Source: Algimonas arctica (GTDB lineage: Bacteria; Pseudomonadota; Alphaproteobacteria; Caulobacterales; Maricaulaceae). From it: 64,000 nt of DNA. Positions 9,016 to 18,285 of the stretch are shown piece after piece. The stretch is taken from positions 62,001 to 126,000 of the forward strand of contig NZ_BMZH01000006.1 of assembly GCF_014652695.1 (NCBI RefSeq). The letters run 5' to 3'. The translations under genes were made by a program, and so were the position numbers. The notes below the pieces were generated by a model. That model saw nothing but the letters and a program-made list of their open reading frames with translations, had not been told where the DNA came from and made no database searches. How positions within the stretch are numbered: position 1 is the stretch's first letter; each line of letters starts with the position of its first letter.

Positions 9016-9052
9016 TGTCGCGGTGATCTCCGATCCCGTATAGCGCGCCTCT

Positions 9053-9844
9053 ATGACACGGTTTTCTTATATCCTTCTTTCTGTGCTTGTGGGCGGGCTG
9101 GCAAGTGGGGGTGTGGTCTCATCCACATCTGCGGCAGATCTAACGCCGCAATTAGACGCGCGCCATAAAGCCTGCCTCGAACGCATCGCCGTTGATCAGG
9201 ATATCGCTTATGAAGAGGCGATGATCTGGCGTGATCAAGGCGGCGGTCGTCGGGCGCGTCATTGTGAGGCGATGGCCTTGTTTGCGCTCGGCCACGAAAG
9301 TGAAGCGGCGAACCGTCTCGACACGTTAGCGGATAGCCGTGACGGCGGGTCGAAAGAGATGCGATTGAATTTCAGGGCCGAAGCGGCGAATTTCTGGCTT
9401 GCGGCGCAGGATCCGGACAAAGCCTTTGAATCCGCAACGGCGGGTCTAGAATATGATGCGGAAAACGCAGACTTACGTATTGCCCGCGCCCGCGCCTACG
9501 TGATGAAGGGCGATCTGGATCAGGCCGAAACAGAACTCACCCGCGTGCTGTTGCATCACCCGAAAAGCGCGGAGGCGTTACGCTACCGCGCCGATATGCG
9601 GATGCGCGCAGGCCGTTTGGTCGCTGCGAAAACCGATATTGAAGCTGCCTTGAACGCCGACCTGACCTCGGTCGAAACGGCTTTGCTGCGCGGGCATATC
9701 AATGAAGCGATCCGGCTCGCGGAAATCGAGGCGGCGCTTGAGAATGACGGCGAGGATATGGGCGATCCAGAGACAGAGACAGAGACAGAGACAGAGACAG
9801 ATACGGCGTCTCCGTCCGCCCCAGACGTGCAAGCCAACGAGTAG
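9053..9844 (+). CDS. Periplasmic tetratricopeptide-repeat protein
   Basis: A 263-residue exported protein: a signal peptide ending near SAA-DL (residue ~28), then helical repeats of TPR type, seen in pairs such as ALFALGHESEAANRLDTLA, then A.A...KGDLDQAETELTRVL, then A.MRAGRLVAAKTDIEAAL. TPR domains hold protein partners; the partner is unknown. The C-terminus is an acidic tail containing five Glu-Thr dipeptides encoded by a tandem hexanucleotide repeat. The gene is divergent from the SDR gene and converges on the S9 peptidase gene, with a GC-rich hairpin between. Confidence 0.78.
   Translation: MTRFSYILLSVLVGGLASGGVVSSTSAADLTPQLDARHKACLERIAVDQDIAYEEAMIWRDQGGGRRARHCEAMALFALGHESEAANRLDTLADSRDGGSKEMRLNFRAEAANFWLAAQDPDKAFESATAGLEYDAENADLRIARARAYVMKGDLDQAETELTRVLLHHPKSAEALRYRADMRMRAGRLVAAKTDIEAALNADLTSVETALLRGHINEAIRLAEIEAALENDGEDMGDPETETETETETDTASPSAPDVQANE
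9769..9804 (+). repeat. Tandem hexanucleotide repeat AGAGAC in the TPR gene
   Basis: Five perfect AGAGAC units (9769-9798) and a sixth degenerate AGATAC. Each unit encodes Glu-Thr, so changes in copy number would lengthen or shorten the tail without shifting the frame. Confidence 0.9.
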
Positions 9845-9861
9845 AGGCTATTCTCTCACCG

Positions 9862-9885
9862 CCCGAGCAGGCAAGACCGCTCGGG
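9862..9885. terminator. Hairpin between convergent genes
   Basis: CCCGAGC and GG pair with CC and GCTCGGG around a CAAGA loop with one bulged A. There is no real T-run on either side, so it is only a possible bidirectional terminator for the TPR and peptidase genes. Confidence 0.45.
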
Positions 9886-12288
9886 TTACTCGTCCTCTTG
9901 TAAGTCAAACGTCTCGAGGAAGAATTCCAATAATTGCCGATCACGGTGAATACGCGCTGTCTCGGCGCGAAAGCCGTGTTTTTCCCCCGGATAGGTCATC
10001 AGGTGGAGATTGTGTCGGCCGCGCTTTTGCAGGGCATCCACAAGCTTCACCGTATGGCGGAAGACAACATTATCGTCGGCCATGCCGTGAATAAGCAGAA
10101 CCGGTTCGGTCAGCCCGTCTAAATGCGCAAAGACGGAGCCTTCTTCATACGCGCCTTGGGTGTAGTTGACATTGTCGGGGCGCGGATCGCCGAGATAGCG
10201 TTCCGTATAGGCCGTGTCGTAAAGCGCCCAATCAGAGACAGGCGCGCCGGATACGCCGGACGCATAGAGATCGGTCTGCCCCAGCATCATTAAGGTCATA
10301 TAGCCGCCGTAGGACCAACCATAGACGCCCATGCGGTCCGGATCGATAAAGCTCTGCTGCTTGAGCCAATCCGCACCCACCGTCTGATCCACGACTTCGG
10401 CGCGGCCCATGGCGCGATAAAGCACATCCTCGAACGCTTTGCCGCGATTGGTACTGCCGCGACCGTCCAGTTGGAAGACGACAAAGCCGTGATGAGCCAG
10501 CATCCGCGCGAGGTGTTTGCGTTGCCAGCGGTTCATGACGCGCTGCACGCCCGGTCCGCCGTAAACGATGGTGACAGAGGCGCGCTGTTCACCCGGTTTT
10601 AGGTCGAGCGGCTTGTATAGTTGATAGTGGAGTTTGGAGCCGTCTTCGGCGTCCAATGTCCCATATTCAGGCGAAATATGCCCTGAAAGATAGGGCGCAT
10701 AAGGATGCGAGTCGTTGAGGGCATTTTCTGAGAGCCATGTCAGCGGTGTGCCGTCGGCTTCGAAAGCGCGGACTTGCGACGGGGTATTATCGTTGCTGTA
10801 AGTGCCGAGATAGCGCGAACAATCACGGTTGAACGCAGCACCATGCTGCCCGTCGCCTGTCGTGATTTGTGTGATGACCGCCTCTTTTATCGTCACGTCG
10901 GTCGTAGACTCATCGTTTGCGTCTAACGTGACAGCTTCTGGCTGCACCCTGAATATTTGGGTGGAGACGGGGCTATCCCGCCAGCCGGTGAGGTAGAGCG
11001 AGCCATCGCTCGCCGTACATTGAATATTGCCGACGAGGAGGTCAGGCGGGGTTAGCGCCTCGGCACCATCCGCTGTGATTTCGTAGTAGCGGCGCAAGCC
11101 GTCGCGCTCACTAATCATCCGCAATCCGCCCTCAACGGGGGTAAAGTTGGACCGGATATTTAGCCATGTTTCGCTCGTTTCTTGGTAGAAAATCTCTGAG
11201 CTGTAATCCGAAAGATCAACGCGGTAGATGGTGTGGGTTTTGTGATCGCGACTGAGAACGCCTGCGTAGAGGGCTTTGCTGTCGGGCGACCAGGCGACGC
11301 GGGTCAGGTAGATATCCGCATCGTCGCCAATATTGACCCAGCGCGGACGATTTGAATTGGTCCGAACAACCCCCAACTTCACAGTGGCATTATCCGTGCC
11401 GGCAAAGGGATAGCGTTGATCCAACGTGGTAATGCCGTCCGGGCCGATATTGGCGCGGGTTTCAATCTCAATCGGGCTTTCATCGATCTGAGTAAACGCG
11501 ACGCGTAAATTATCGGGCGAGAGCCAATACCCCGTATTACGGCCCAATTCTTCTTGCACAACAAAGGAGGCGGTCGCGTTGCGGATTGTGTCGGTCGCGC
11601 TGTTTGTCAGCTGACGCTCCAATCCGGTTTTAAGCTCTTTGATGTAAAGCTCGTCCCCGCGCACATAGGCGATGAGGGTCCCGTCCTTGGACACTTTCGG
11701 GTCTGTCTCAAACGCGGGGGTGGCTGTGATCTGACGGGCCTCGCTCGTATCCAGATCATAGAGATAGAGGTCGCCGCCGAGCGGGAACATCAGCAAACTG
11801 TCCCCGACCCAGCTATAGCTAACAATTCCGCTGCCATAGTTGCGCGCGCGTTCACGGCGGTTTTTTTCTTCTTCTGAGAGTTCTTCGGGGGCATCGAGCA
11901 GATCGGTTGAACTGACCAGCAAGCGGCCTTCACCGGTTTCAATGTCATAGGCCCAGAGGTCTTGTTGCTGCGCATCGTCCGCGCGGCCTTGTAGGACCGT
12001 GACAAATTCACCGGACGGCGCGATCCGTGCCCGCGACAGCGATGTCCCGTCAATGGACGGGCTGGCGTGGAGCCGTTCTGGCGTCAGGCGACCCGGACCG
12101 GGGTCCGTTTTCAAATAGCTGCTGCGCCGCGCTTTTGGCGTGAGGGCGGCGGTCGCGGCTTTTTGCAGCGCGGGAACCGTCTTATTCGTGTCGGTGTCAC
12201 CGGATTTGACCGGGTCGTTATCTGTCCCATTGGAACAGGCGACAAAAGCTACGCTCAGTAGCAATATAGACATCAAGCGAAAGCGCAT
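9886..12288 (-). CDS. S9 family (dipeptidyl peptidase IV-like) lipoprotein
   Basis: An 800-residue envelope peptidase. A lipoprotein signal with lipobox FVAC ends near residue 18. A long beta-propeller region of the DPP IV N-terminal type follows (SYSWVGDSLLMF, WSPDSKALY, the EE-containing QEELGRNTGYWLSPD). The C-terminal alpha/beta hydrolase carries the triad: Ser in GWSYGG, Asp in HGMADDNV, and His in PGEKHGF (about residue 771). The paired glutamates in VQEELGR match the substrate amino-terminus-binding site of DPP IV, so removal of X-Pro or X-Ala dipeptides is likely. It converges on the TPR gene. The start MRFRLMSILL was chosen for the signal peptide. Confidence 0.9.
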   Translation of the reverse strand: MRFRLMSILLLSVAFVACSNGTDNDPVKSGDTDTNKTVPALQKAATAALTPKARRSSYLKTDPGPGRLTPERLHASPSIDGTSLSRARIAPSGEFVTVLQGRADDAQQQDLWAYDIETGEGRLLVSSTDLLDAPEELSEEEKNRRERARNYGSGIVSYSWVGDSLLMFPLGGDLYLYDLDTSEARQITATPAFETDPKVSKDGTLIAYVRGDELYIKELKTGLERQLTNSATDTIRNATASFVVQEELGRNTGYWLSPDNLRVAFTQIDESPIEIETRANIGPDGITTLDQRYPFAGTDNATVKLGVVRTNSNRPRWVNIGDDADIYLTRVAWSPDSKALYAGVLSRDHKTHTIYRVDLSDYSSEIFYQETSETWLNIRSNFTPVEGGLRMISERDGLRRYYEITADGAEALTPPDLLVGNIQCTASDGSLYLTGWRDSPVSTQIFRVQPEAVTLDANDESTTDVTIKEAVITQITTGDGQHGAAFNRDCSRYLGTYSNDNTPSQVRAFEADGTPLTWLSENALNDSHPYAPYLSGHISPEYGTLDAEDGSKLHYQLYKPLDLKPGEQRASVTIVYGGPGVQRVMNRWQRKHLARMLAHHGFVVFQLDGRGSTNRGKAFEDVLYRAMGRAEVVDQTVGADWLKQQSFIDPDRMGVYGWSYGGYMTLMMLGQTDLYASGVSGAPVSDWALYDTAYTERYLGDPRPDNVNYTQGAYEEGSVFAHLDGLTEPVLLIHGMADDNVVFRHTVKLVDALQKRGRHNLHLMTYPGEKHGFRAETARIHRDRQLLEFFLETFDLQEDE

Positions 12289-12463
12289 GGCGGGGTCTCC
12301 GAAGGCATGAATCCGCACTCGCTTACGCCGCGCGTTTGGCAACAGCAACCGTCGCCGCAGGGCCTATTCGAGCAAGATCATCCCTATATAGCCCTCAATA
12401 TCGCCCCCAGTGTGCGGTTCGTGTGGCCTTGCCAGCGAGGGTCTTGGCCCCGATAAGCGCCCC

Positions 12464-13927
12464 ATGCCGGACCTCCGCTCCGTCCTGTTTGTCATTGGCC
12501 TCATGGCGTCCGCCATGGGGCTATTGATGTTTGTGCCCATGGTTGTGGATTTGGTCTATCAAGATGAGTCTTGGCAAGCCTTTGCCATATCCGGGGTCGT
12601 CGTCACCTTGATTGGTGGCGCGTTGGCGACAGCGACCTATAGTCCCAAGCCGGATATTCGCGCGCGCGGCGCGTTCGTGTTGACCGTGTTCTCTTGGATC
12701 GTTCTGGCTGTCCTCGCGTCCCTGCCGTTCTTGCTCGATCCGGTCCGGCTGAGTTTTACGGATGCTTTGTTTGAAGCTACCTCAGGAATCACGACAACGG
12801 GGGCGACAGTGCTGACGGGTCTGGACGATATGCCCAAAGGCATCTTGATCTGGCGGGCTATATTGCAATGGATCGGTGGGATCGGGATTATTGTTACCGC
12901 TATGGCGATCTTGCCCATGCTCGGGGTCGGCGGGATGCAGCTGTTCCGGCTGGAAAGTTCCGACGTTGGTGAGAAAATATTGCCCCGCGCACAAAGCATC
13001 GCCCTGTCGATTGCCTTGATCTATCTGGGTCTGACGGTCGCCTGTGCGGTCGCCTACATATGGACCGGAATGAGCGGGTTTGACGCGGTCGCTCATGCCA
13101 TGACGACGATTGCGACAGGCGGCTACTCCACCTCGGACGCGTCGATGGGCGGGTTTATGGATAATGGCGCGGATATTGTCGGCATGATTTTCATGCTGCT
13201 CGGTGCGTTGCCCTTTGGCATGTATATGTTGATGGTGACGCGCGCTCAGTGGGACGCGCCTTTTCGAGACCCGCAGGTGCGAGCCTTCCTGAGCGTCATA
13301 ACCGTTTTGAGCCTTCTAATCGTCGTCGCCTTAATCACATCCGGTGCGCCTGATAGCGAGCTTGGGCTGTTCCACTCGTTGCGCTTATCCGCGTTCAATA
13401 CAATTTCGATTGTGACTGGGACGGGCTTTGCCACGGCGGATTATATGGGTTGGGGGACACTGGCCGTCGGGGCGTTCTTCTTCTTTATGTTTGTCGGCGG
13501 TTGCGCGGGTTCGACGGCCTGTTCGATCAAGATATTTCGATACCAAGTTGCGATGGAAGCACTCCGCGCCTACTTGTTCCGGATGCCGCGCCCGCATGCG
13601 ATTGCGCCAATGCGCTATGGCGGCCGGTCTCTCCCGGACGAGGTCGTCTATTCGGTTCTCGGCTATTTCTTTTTGTTTTTTATCACCGTCACGATCACGG
13701 CGGCCCTTCTGGGCGCACTGGGCCTGGATCCGGTGACGGCGTGGAGCGGTGCCGCGAGCGCCGTCGCGAATGTGGGTCCGGGGCTTGGCGACATTATTGG
13801 ACCAAGTGGGACATATCAGGATTTACCCAGCACAGCAAAATGGGTGCTGCTGACCGGGATGATTGTCGGGCGACTTGAAATTGTCACTGCGCTGGTTGTG
13901 ATGACGCCGGCATTTTGGCGCGCATAG
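12464..13927 (+). CDS. TrkH-family potassium uptake protein
   Basis: A 487-residue inner-membrane K+ channel-like subunit of the Trk system. It has about ten hydrophobic segments in the four-fold pore-loop arrangement of TrkH/KtrB, with selectivity-filter glycines in TSGITTTGATV, TTIATGGYST, SIVTGTGFATA and NVGPGLGD. TrkH works with the NAD-binding TrkA ring, which is not encoded here; the RCK-bearing antiporter at 3911 is a separate fusion. The start at 12464 (MPDLRSVLFV) gives the usual family length; an upstream in-frame ATG at 12410 adds an unlikely 18 residues. It is divergent from the peptidase gene. A perfect inverted repeat follows. Confidence 0.92.
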   Translation: MPDLRSVLFVIGLMASAMGLLMFVPMVVDLVYQDESWQAFAISGVVVTLIGGALATATYSPKPDIRARGAFVLTVFSWIVLAVLASLPFLLDPVRLSFTDALFEATSGITTTGATVLTGLDDMPKGILIWRAILQWIGGIGIIVTAMAILPMLGVGGMQLFRLESSDVGEKILPRAQSIALSIALIYLGLTVACAVAYIWTGMSGFDAVAHAMTTIATGGYSTSDASMGGFMDNGADIVGMIFMLLGALPFGMYMLMVTRAQWDAPFRDPQVRAFLSVITVLSLLIVVALITSGAPDSELGLFHSLRLSAFNTISIVTGTGFATADYMGWGTLAVGAFFFFMFVGGCAGSTACSIKIFRYQVAMEALRAYLFRMPRPHAIAPMRYGGRSLPDEVVYSVLGYFFLFFITVTITAALLGALGLDPVTAWSGAASAVANVGPGLGDIIGPSGTYQDLPSTAKWVLLTGMIVGRLEIVTALVVMTPAFWRA

Positions 13928-13932
13928 CTGGA

Positions 13933-13958
13933 ATTTTCGCCCCAAAAGGGGCGAAAAT
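13933..13958. terminator. Perfect inverted repeat between trkH and hslO
   Basis: ATTTTCGCCCC, an AAAA loop, and GGGGCGAAAAT. Each arm ends in a short A/T run, so this can act as a terminator for both convergent genes. The arm GGGGCGAAAAT recurs alone at 15104-15114 on the other side of the Hsp33 gene. Confidence 0.7.
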
Positions 13959-14034
13959 AGCGACGCGCCGCGAGGTCAAGCGAACGGTTTCTGAATTCGA
14001 GCGGACACGCCGCAGGCGAGCCGCCAAATAGACG

Positions 14035-14952
14035 TTAAGCGGTCTCGACGTCCTTCACAGGAAAGACAAATTCGACATCGCAAAATTCGCATTTCGCGCG
14101 GATATTGCCGTCAGCATCTGCCATGTCGGCAATCGCCGCCGCATCGAAGCTCTCCAATGTATTGAGCAGTCGTTCGCGCGAACAGCGACAGTCGGCACTG
14201 ACCGACGATGTGTCGAGCACATGCACGCCCTCTTCATTGAACAGGCGATAAAGCAGCGTTTCCATAGGCAAATCAGGGTCGATTAATTCGGCGTCTGTCA
14301 CCGTGCTCATGAGCGCGGTGGCTGTTTGGTAAACATCGCCCGTTTCGCCGCGCGCATCATCTTCGGCAATCCGTTGGATCATCATGCCGCCTCCGGCCCA
14401 GATTGACCCGCCATCTTCGATGTCTTGACCCACGGCAAGACGCATCATGGTCGGGATTTGGTCGGACGTTTTGAAGAAATGCTCGGCACAATCGGACAAA
14501 CGTTTGCCTTCGACGGCGGCCAAACCCTGATAGAGGTCCATGTCCGATCCTTGGTCGATGGTCATCGAAAATGTCCCGCCACCGAGCAACGCATCGGCGC
14601 CCGGATTGCGGTTATCGAGTAAAATCGATTGTAACGTGTCTTCGTCATAGCGGGCATAGCCGCGGATGTGTCCCTGCGTGGTGCAGTCCGCCATCAAGAG
14701 ACTGACCGCGCCCTCATTCGTGCCGTGGCATTGGACGACCAACCGGCCATCGAATTTGAGCGATTGCACGACTAACGCGCCGATGATCATGGCTTCCCCG
14801 AGCAAGCGCGCGATAGGTTCAGGATAACGGTCCGCCAGGGCGGTTTGCAGCGCGTTTGGAAGACGCACCGCACGCCCGCGCACGGGGGCAAGGGCTGTCT
14901 CGGTACCGCCAACGGTAAAGACGGTAACTTCGTTGAGTGTGTTGTTTTGCAT
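14035..14952 (-). CDS. hslO: Redox-regulated chaperone Hsp33
   Basis: A 305-residue cytosolic holdase activated by oxidation and unfolding. The C-terminal zinc-binding redox switch is complete: CxC in DCRCSRERL, thirty residues, then CxxC in CEFC, matching the family pattern CxC-x(27-32)-CxxC. The N-terminal core contains the expected GEAMIIGALV and QCHGTNEGAVSLLMADC segments. It protects unfolding proteins during oxidative and heat stress together with DnaK. It is convergent with trkH and stands alone, with a 181-base gap to the crotonase gene in which I see nothing else beyond one repeated 11-mer. Confidence 0.95.
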   Translation of the reverse strand: MQNNTLNEVTVFTVGGTETALAPVRGRAVRLPNALQTALADRYPEPIARLLGEAMIIGALVVQSLKFDGRLVVQCHGTNEGAVSLLMADCTTQGHIRGYARYDEDTLQSILLDNRNPGADALLGGGTFSMTIDQGSDMDLYQGLAAVEGKRLSDCAEHFFKTSDQIPTMMRLAVGQDIEDGGSIWAGGGMMIQRIAEDDARGETGDVYQTATALMSTVTDAELIDPDLPMETLLYRLFNEEGVHVLDTSSVSADCRCSRERLLNTLESFDAAAIADMADADGNIRAKCEFCDVEFVFPVKDVETA

Positions 14953-15133
14953 GGCGCGGATGTGGGGGTGGTTGAGGGAGAGTCAAGTGGGGGTCGAAAA
15001 GGGTGTCAGATTATAGATGCCTGGCGTTAGCCTGACCTACTCATTCACCACCGCACACACTGTTCGCTTCTGCTCACGACCGGACGCTACTTTCGTCCAC
15101 TTTGGGGCGAAAATTCTGACTGCGCCAGATCGC

Positions 15134-15943
15134 TCACCGACCTTTCCAAACCGGTGCGCGTTTTTGCAAGAACGCCATCGGTCCTTCGCGCATATCTTCG
15201 GTTTGCGCGACACGGCCAAACGCATGTTGCCCTGCATTCATCAATTCAGCGTCCGTGGCGTCGAACGCTTGTCGGGTGACAGCGAGGGATTCGCGCACGG
15301 CAATCGGCGCATTGGCTGTAATCTGTTTGGCCAGTGACATCGCCTCATCCATGACTTTGTCGAGCGGGACGAGACGGTTGACGAGACCGTGTTGGAGGGC
15401 CGTTTTCGCATCAATCGGATCGCCCGTGGCAACCATTTCCATCGCGATGGCTTGCGGAATGCGGCGTGCCAGACGGTGAACGCCACCCGCGGCCGCGACG
15501 AGGGAGCGTTTGACTTCCGGCAGTCCAAACCGCGCCGCGTCATCCGCGACAACCATATCGGACGCGAGAGCCAATTCCATCCCCCCCGCGAGGGCGCTCC
15601 CTTTGACGGCGGCGATCCAAGGTTTTTTGCGCGGAGATGAGACGTAGCCCGCAAACCCCCCGTCCTTGGTCGATAAGAGGTGGCCTTTGCCTTCGCTAAT
15701 CGCTTTGAGGTCCGCGCCCGCGCAGAATGTTTTATCGTTTGAGCTGGTGAGGATTGCGACCCAGATATCATCATCTGCTTCGACATCCTTGACCACCCAG
15801 TCCAAGGCTTCGGCCAGTTCTGGCGAGACAGCATTGCGTTTTTCAGGACGGTTTAGGGTCACAATCGCGATATTTCCCTCGCGTTCATATTGGATCAGTG
15901 TGCCGACACCATTGGGTCGTTTCTCTATTTGTGTCTCGGTCAT
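15134..15943 (-). CDS. Enoyl-CoA hydratase/isomerase (crotonase) family protein
   Basis: A 269-residue crotonase-fold protein. The oxyanion-hole segments are present (FCAGADLKA and GSALAGGMELALASD), and both glutamates that activate water in true hydratases are there, in GGMELA and FGLPEVK. This supports hydration of trans-2-enoyl-CoA in fatty-acid beta-oxidation rather than a hydrolase or decarboxylase role, although side reactions are common in the family. It is cytosolic. No other beta-oxidation gene is adjacent, so its substrate chain length is open. It is divergent from aqpZ. Confidence 0.88.
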   Translation of the reverse strand: MTETQIEKRPNGVGTLIQYEREGNIAIVTLNRPEKRNAVSPELAEALDWVVKDVEADDDIWVAILTSSNDKTFCAGADLKAISEGKGHLLSTKDGGFAGYVSSPRKKPWIAAVKGSALAGGMELALASDMVVADDAARFGLPEVKRSLVAAAGGVHRLARRIPQAIAMEMVATGDPIDAKTALQHGLVNRLVPLDKVMDEAMSLAKQITANAPIAVRESLAVTRQAFDATDAELMNAGQHAFGRVAQTEDMREGPMAFLQKRAPVWKGR

Positions 15944-16095
15944 GTTGATCTCCAGTTTTTTGTCCCTCTAGCGCGATGTCTGTAACCCGGCACGTTGGAT
16001 AAGGCTTTATTACGTTCTTGATTGCGTCAGCGGCCAATTTTGTTCCCGTTCATGTCAATGGCGCTAGTGGCCCAGAATAAACCTGGGAGGGTATA

Positions 16096-16782
16096 ATGAA
16101 AAAATTTATCGCGGAACTCGTCGGCACGGCGACGCTGGTTCTTATCGGGTGTGGCACGGCGGTGTTGGCAGGCGCAGAAGTTGGACAAGCGGGGATTGCG
16201 GCGGCGTTCGGTCTGGCTATCGTCGCGATGGCCTACGGAATTGGACCGATATCAGGGTGCCATATTAACCCGGCGGTGTCGCTCGGTATCTATGTCTCTG
16301 GTCGTATCGACGCGGCTGAAATGGTGCGTCACTGGATTGCCCAGTTTATCGGCGCCAGCATTGGCGCGGCGATCCTTTATCTGATTGCGAGTGGTCGGGC
16401 GAATTATAATCTGGCGACTGACGGACTGGGACAGAATGGCTGGGGCGCAGGCTATCTCGGCGAATATAGCCTCGCAGCCGCGTTCACATTTGAAGTTGTT
16501 GCCACGTTTATTTTCGTTGTTGTCATTCTCGGAGCGACGCAAAAGACAGCGCCCGCCGCTATGGCAGGCCTCGCCATTGGTTTGACGCTATGGGGCATTC
16601 ATTTGCTCGGCATTCAAGTCACAGGCGTCTCGGTTAATCCGGCCCGCAGTTTTGGTCCCGCCTTGTTTACAGGCATGGGTCAGCTTTGGTTGTTCATCCT
16701 CGCGCCGGCCATTGGCGCCGTATTGGCAGGCTTAGCCTTCCGCGCGGGTTTGATGGAACGTCGCGATGGCGACAGACCCTAG
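16096..16782 (+). CDS. aqpZ: Aquaporin Z
   Basis: A 228-residue six-helix water channel of the inner membrane. The two pore-forming NPA motifs are intact (NPA at 58-60 in GCHINPAVSLG, and NPAR at 180-183 in GVSVNPARSFG). The residues around the selectivity filter (a His in WGIHLLG and Arg183) fit water-specific AqpZ rather than glycerol-conducting GlpF. GGGAGGG precedes the start. A terminator follows directly, so it is a single-gene unit. It and MscL give the window two osmotic-response membrane proteins. Confidence 0.95.
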   Translation: MKKFIAELVGTATLVLIGCGTAVLAGAEVGQAGIAAAFGLAIVAMAYGIGPISGCHINPAVSLGIYVSGRIDAAEMVRHWIAQFIGASIGAAILYLIASGRANYNLATDGLGQNGWGAGYLGEYSLAAAFTFEVVATFIFVVVILGATQKTAPAAMAGLAIGLTLWGIHLLGIQVTGVSVNPARSFGPALFTGMGQLWLFILAPAIGAVLAGLAFRAGLMERRDGDRP

Positions 16783-16807
16783 TGTGAAGATACAATCTTA
16801 ATTGTAG

Positions 16808-16834
16808 AGCCGCTCCGAATGGGGCGGCTTTTTT
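16808..16834 (+). terminator. Intrinsic terminator after aqpZ
   Basis: AGCCGCTCC pairs with GGGGCGGCT (one T-G wobble) around a GAAT loop, followed by a run of six T. Confidence 0.9.
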
Positions 16835-16963
16835 GTATGGGATGCCAACATTGTGCGCATCTCACAGCCCCCAATAATCCGGTGCATAATCGCCATTCAC
16901 GCTGCGCAATTGACGCGCGCTCGAAACGGCCTACCGTAAGGAAAAATATAGGGGAGAGACGCA

Positions 16964-18238
16964 ATGGGTCAGGCAACAACGAGCGGGACAGCATTAGGCG
17001 GGGCGGCTATCCCCGATCCCTATTCTCTTCCGCTTGAGACGTTGGATGTCTCGAAGGCGGGCATTTTTGCGGCCAATGCCCACGGCGAATATTTCCGCCG
17101 TCTGCGCCAGGAAGCGCCGATCCATTATTGTCCGGACAGTATGCACGGGGCCTATTGGTCGATCACTACCTATGACGACATCATGGCGGTCGATACCAAC
17201 CATGCGGACTTTTCCAGTCAGGATAATATCGTCATTGGTGACGCGCCGGAAGATTTCGTCACACCAATGTTTATCGCGCAAGATCCGCCCGTGCATGATG
17301 ATCAACGCAAGGCCGCACAGCCCGCGGTGCAGCGTCCGCAACTCGCGATCTTGGAACCGCAAATCCGCGCCCATGTCTGCGATATTCTCGATAATCTGCC
17401 GGACGGGGAGTTCAATTGGGTTGATACGGTGTCGCGTGAACTGACGGCGCGGATGCTCGCGACCCTGTTCGATATTCCGCAAGAAGACCGCCTCAAACTC
17501 ACCCATTGGTCGGACGTGACGACTACGGCGGAAGGCGCCGGGGTTGAAAATGTTGATGAGGAAGCGCGCAAAGCCGAGCTGATGGAATGTTTGCAATATT
17601 TTGGTGCGCTGTGGGCCGAGCGATCCGCCAAGCCGCCGCAAATGGATTTCGTGTCTTTGCTCGCGCATAATCCACACACCAAGGACATGATGAAAGATCC
17701 ATTGGAGTTCCTCGGCAATCTCATGCTGTTGATTGTCGGCGGAAATGACACGACGCGCAATTCGATCAGCTCGGGCGTGGTGCAGATGGACTGTAATCCG
17801 GGGGAGTGGGCCAAGCTTAAAGCGGACCCATCCCTCATCCCCAATATGGTGGCAGAAACCATCCGCTTTCAAACACCGCTCGGCCATATGCGTCGGACCG
17901 CGACGCGCGACGTCGATTTCAAAGGACATAATATCCGCAAAGGCGACCGCGTCGTGATGTGGTATGTCTCCGGTAATCGCGATGATGCGTTTTGGGGCGA
18001 CCCAGATGCTTACCGGATCGACCGCCCGGAAGCGCGCCGTCATATGAGCTTTGGCTTTGGTATCCACCGCTGCATGGGCAACCGTATTGGTGAAATGCAG
18101 CTGCGGATTTTGTGGGAAGAAGTGCTAAAACGTTTCGACCGGGTTGAGGTCACGCGCGACCCCAAACGTGTCGCCAGTAATTTCGTCATGGGCTATGATG
18201 AGGTGATGACGCGGGTGCACGCGAAGTCAGCGGCATGA
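16964..18238 (+). CDS. Cytochrome P450, CYP153-like
   Basis: A 424-residue soluble class I P450. It has the I-helix oxygen-activation motif GGNDTT (259-264), an ETIR ExxR motif, and the heme-ligand loop FGFGIHRCMG with Cys370. The opening IPDPYSLPL, the EYFRRLR region, PMFIAQDPPVHDDQR, the WSD after the LFDIP segment, and the end SNFVMGYDEV all match my memory of CYP153 alkane and fatty-acid omega-hydroxylases, which take electrons from a ferredoxin and an FAD reductase. Neither partner is adjacent. GGGGAGAG precedes the ATG. The acetyl-CoA synthetase gene follows after 47 bases on the same strand, possibly co-transcribed. Confidence 0.88.
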   Translation: MGQATTSGTALGGAAIPDPYSLPLETLDVSKAGIFAANAHGEYFRRLRQEAPIHYCPDSMHGAYWSITTYDDIMAVDTNHADFSSQDNIVIGDAPEDFVTPMFIAQDPPVHDDQRKAAQPAVQRPQLAILEPQIRAHVCDILDNLPDGEFNWVDTVSRELTARMLATLFDIPQEDRLKLTHWSDVTTTAEGAGVENVDEEARKAELMECLQYFGALWAERSAKPPQMDFVSLLAHNPHTKDMMKDPLEFLGNLMLLIVGGNDTTRNSISSGVVQMDCNPGEWAKLKADPSLIPNMVAETIRFQTPLGHMRRTATRDVDFKGHNIRKGDRVVMWYVSGNRDDAFWGDPDAYRIDRPEARRHMSFGFGIHRCMGNRIGEMQLRILWEEVLKRFDRVEVTRDPKRVASNFVMGYDEVMTRVHAKSAA

Positions 18239-18285
18239 ATAGGGTTTATCTTTGCAATGCCAAACGGGCTGGTTAAACTTCGCCT

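Noticed and set aside
9578-9944. Long frames opposite the AGAGAC repeat (Ser/Val- or Leu-rich on the minus strand)
   Set aside because: They are by-products of the repeat and of the real TPR gene; no start signals.
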